Shown here piece after piece: positions 31,804 through 32,140 of a stretch of 32,140 bases of DNA. The DNA comes from Spirochaetales bacterium. Its GTDB lineage: Bacteria > Spirochaetota > Spirochaetia > Treponematales > Treponemataceae. Every line of letters starts with the position of its first letter. Positions within the stretch are counted from its first letter, which is position 1. The translations under genes and the position numbers were made by a program. The stretch is taken from NCBI GenBank assembly GCA_030526505.1, contig JAUNCR010000018.1, positions 1-32,140 of the forward strand. Direction: 5' to 3'. Below the pieces are notes generated by a model. It searched no databases. It saw nothing but the letters and a program-made list of their open reading frames with translations, and was not told the origin of the DNA.

Positions 31804-32140
31804 TACAACTTCCTTAATTTTTTTACACCAAAATAAATCAATGTACCAATTATATACCCAGTAGTATTCATCAGTAAATCATCAATATCAGTACAACGTT
31901 CATAAAAAAACAATTGAGAAATTTCAATAAAAAGAGGAAAACCAACACCAGCCAGCACAGATTTTTCAATAGAATTAAGTTTCTTAAAACACAAAGGCCA
32001 AAAAATACCAATCGGAATAAACATCGTAATATTGCCAATAATATTCATCAACCAACCATCGTAACGATCAAACATATGAACAATCGGCAAAAAATTCACC
32101 CATACAGGCAAAATTCGAGAGCCATCAAATTTAAGCGTAC
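31803..32140 (-). CDS. VanZ-family membrane protein, 5' end outside the window
   Basis: The frame is open from the window edge (112 codons visible). Visible motifs are LPVWVNFLPIV, NIIGNITMFIPIGIFWPLCF, GFPLFIEISQLFFYERCTDIDDLLMNTTGYIIGTLIYF. The order 'N..gN...F.P.G', 'S..iE..Q', 'R..didDll.Nt.G...G' is the VanZ signature; three to four membrane helices are present. VanZ of the vancomycin cluster gives low teicoplanin resistance, but most members are of unknown function. A TTG at 32111 could serve as start, yet the frame continues upstream with plausible protein, so it is treated as partial. AT-rich like the region around it. Confidence 0.82.
   Translation of the reverse strand, partial: TLKFDGSRILPVWVNFLPIVHMFDRYDGWLMNIIGNITMFIPIGIFWPLCFKKLNSIEKSVLAGVGFPLFIEISQLFFYERCTDIDDLLMNTTGYIIGTLIYFGVKKLRKL

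Overview
The window looks like chromosome from a host-associated spirochaete, most likely Treponema. This rests on gene content and style, not on a database match: a LysM/lytic-transglycosylase envelope pair, lipoproteins with relaxed lipoboxes, a divergent RsmI-like methylase, a DUF4080-type radical SAM protein, moderate G+C, and long gene-free gaps filled with hairpin repeats. No phage, insertion sequence with transposase, CRISPR array or rRNA is seen.

Layout. 1-281: start of a MATE transporter (minus, cut by the window edge). 549-953: minus-strand operon of three tRNAs (Ser-UGA, Ser-GCU, Arg-GCG) with a near-consensus promoter and an intrinsic terminator. 1207-5048: a membrane LysM protein whose N-terminus resembles the substrate-binding domain of Hsp70, then a lipoprotein lytic transglycosylase. 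5153-7752: Kef-like antiporter with CBS domains, a short NifU-type Fe-S protein and SlyD with a Cys/Gly tail. 7749-11728 (minus): TPR lipoprotein, TraB-family membrane protein, RsmI-like methylase and a shikimate-kinase-like protein, tightly spaced. 11781-17511 (plus): a large unknown anchored protein, a trehalase/GH63-like glycosidase, a solute-binding-like protein and a histone-H1-like DNA-binding protein. 17848-21854 (minus): fatty-acid synthesis genes fabD-fabG-fabF-fabZ, with every gap holding a hairpin repeat. 21855-22605: about 750 bp of palindromic and tandem repeats. 22652-28805 (minus): ptsN-like EIIA, a B12-binding radical SAM protein overlapping a GH3 beta-glucosidase, and gatB. 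29038-31172 (plus): an M15 peptidase, a relic of a second M15 gene, and an SPFH/prohibitin-like protein. 31250-32140: an AT-rich tail with a frameshifted unknown gene, a 30-codon relic of an ArsC-like gene and a partial VanZ-family gene.

How it fits together. Several units serve the envelope: LysM protein plus transglycosylase, M15 peptidase, SPFH protein and fatty-acid synthesis. Others serve carbohydrate use (GH3, trehalase-like enzyme, solute-binding-like protein). The points most worth following are: (1) the Hsp70-SBD-like/acidic DLPDF-repeat/TM/LysM architecture; (2) a dispersed hairpin element whose ends differ between copies but stay complementary within each copy, one copy ending exactly at the fabG ribosome-binding site; (3) several genes whose -10 box lies 6-7 nt before the ATG with no Shine-Dalgarno sequence, predicting leaderless mRNAs; (4) three decayed genes that simple ORF calling would miss or misread.
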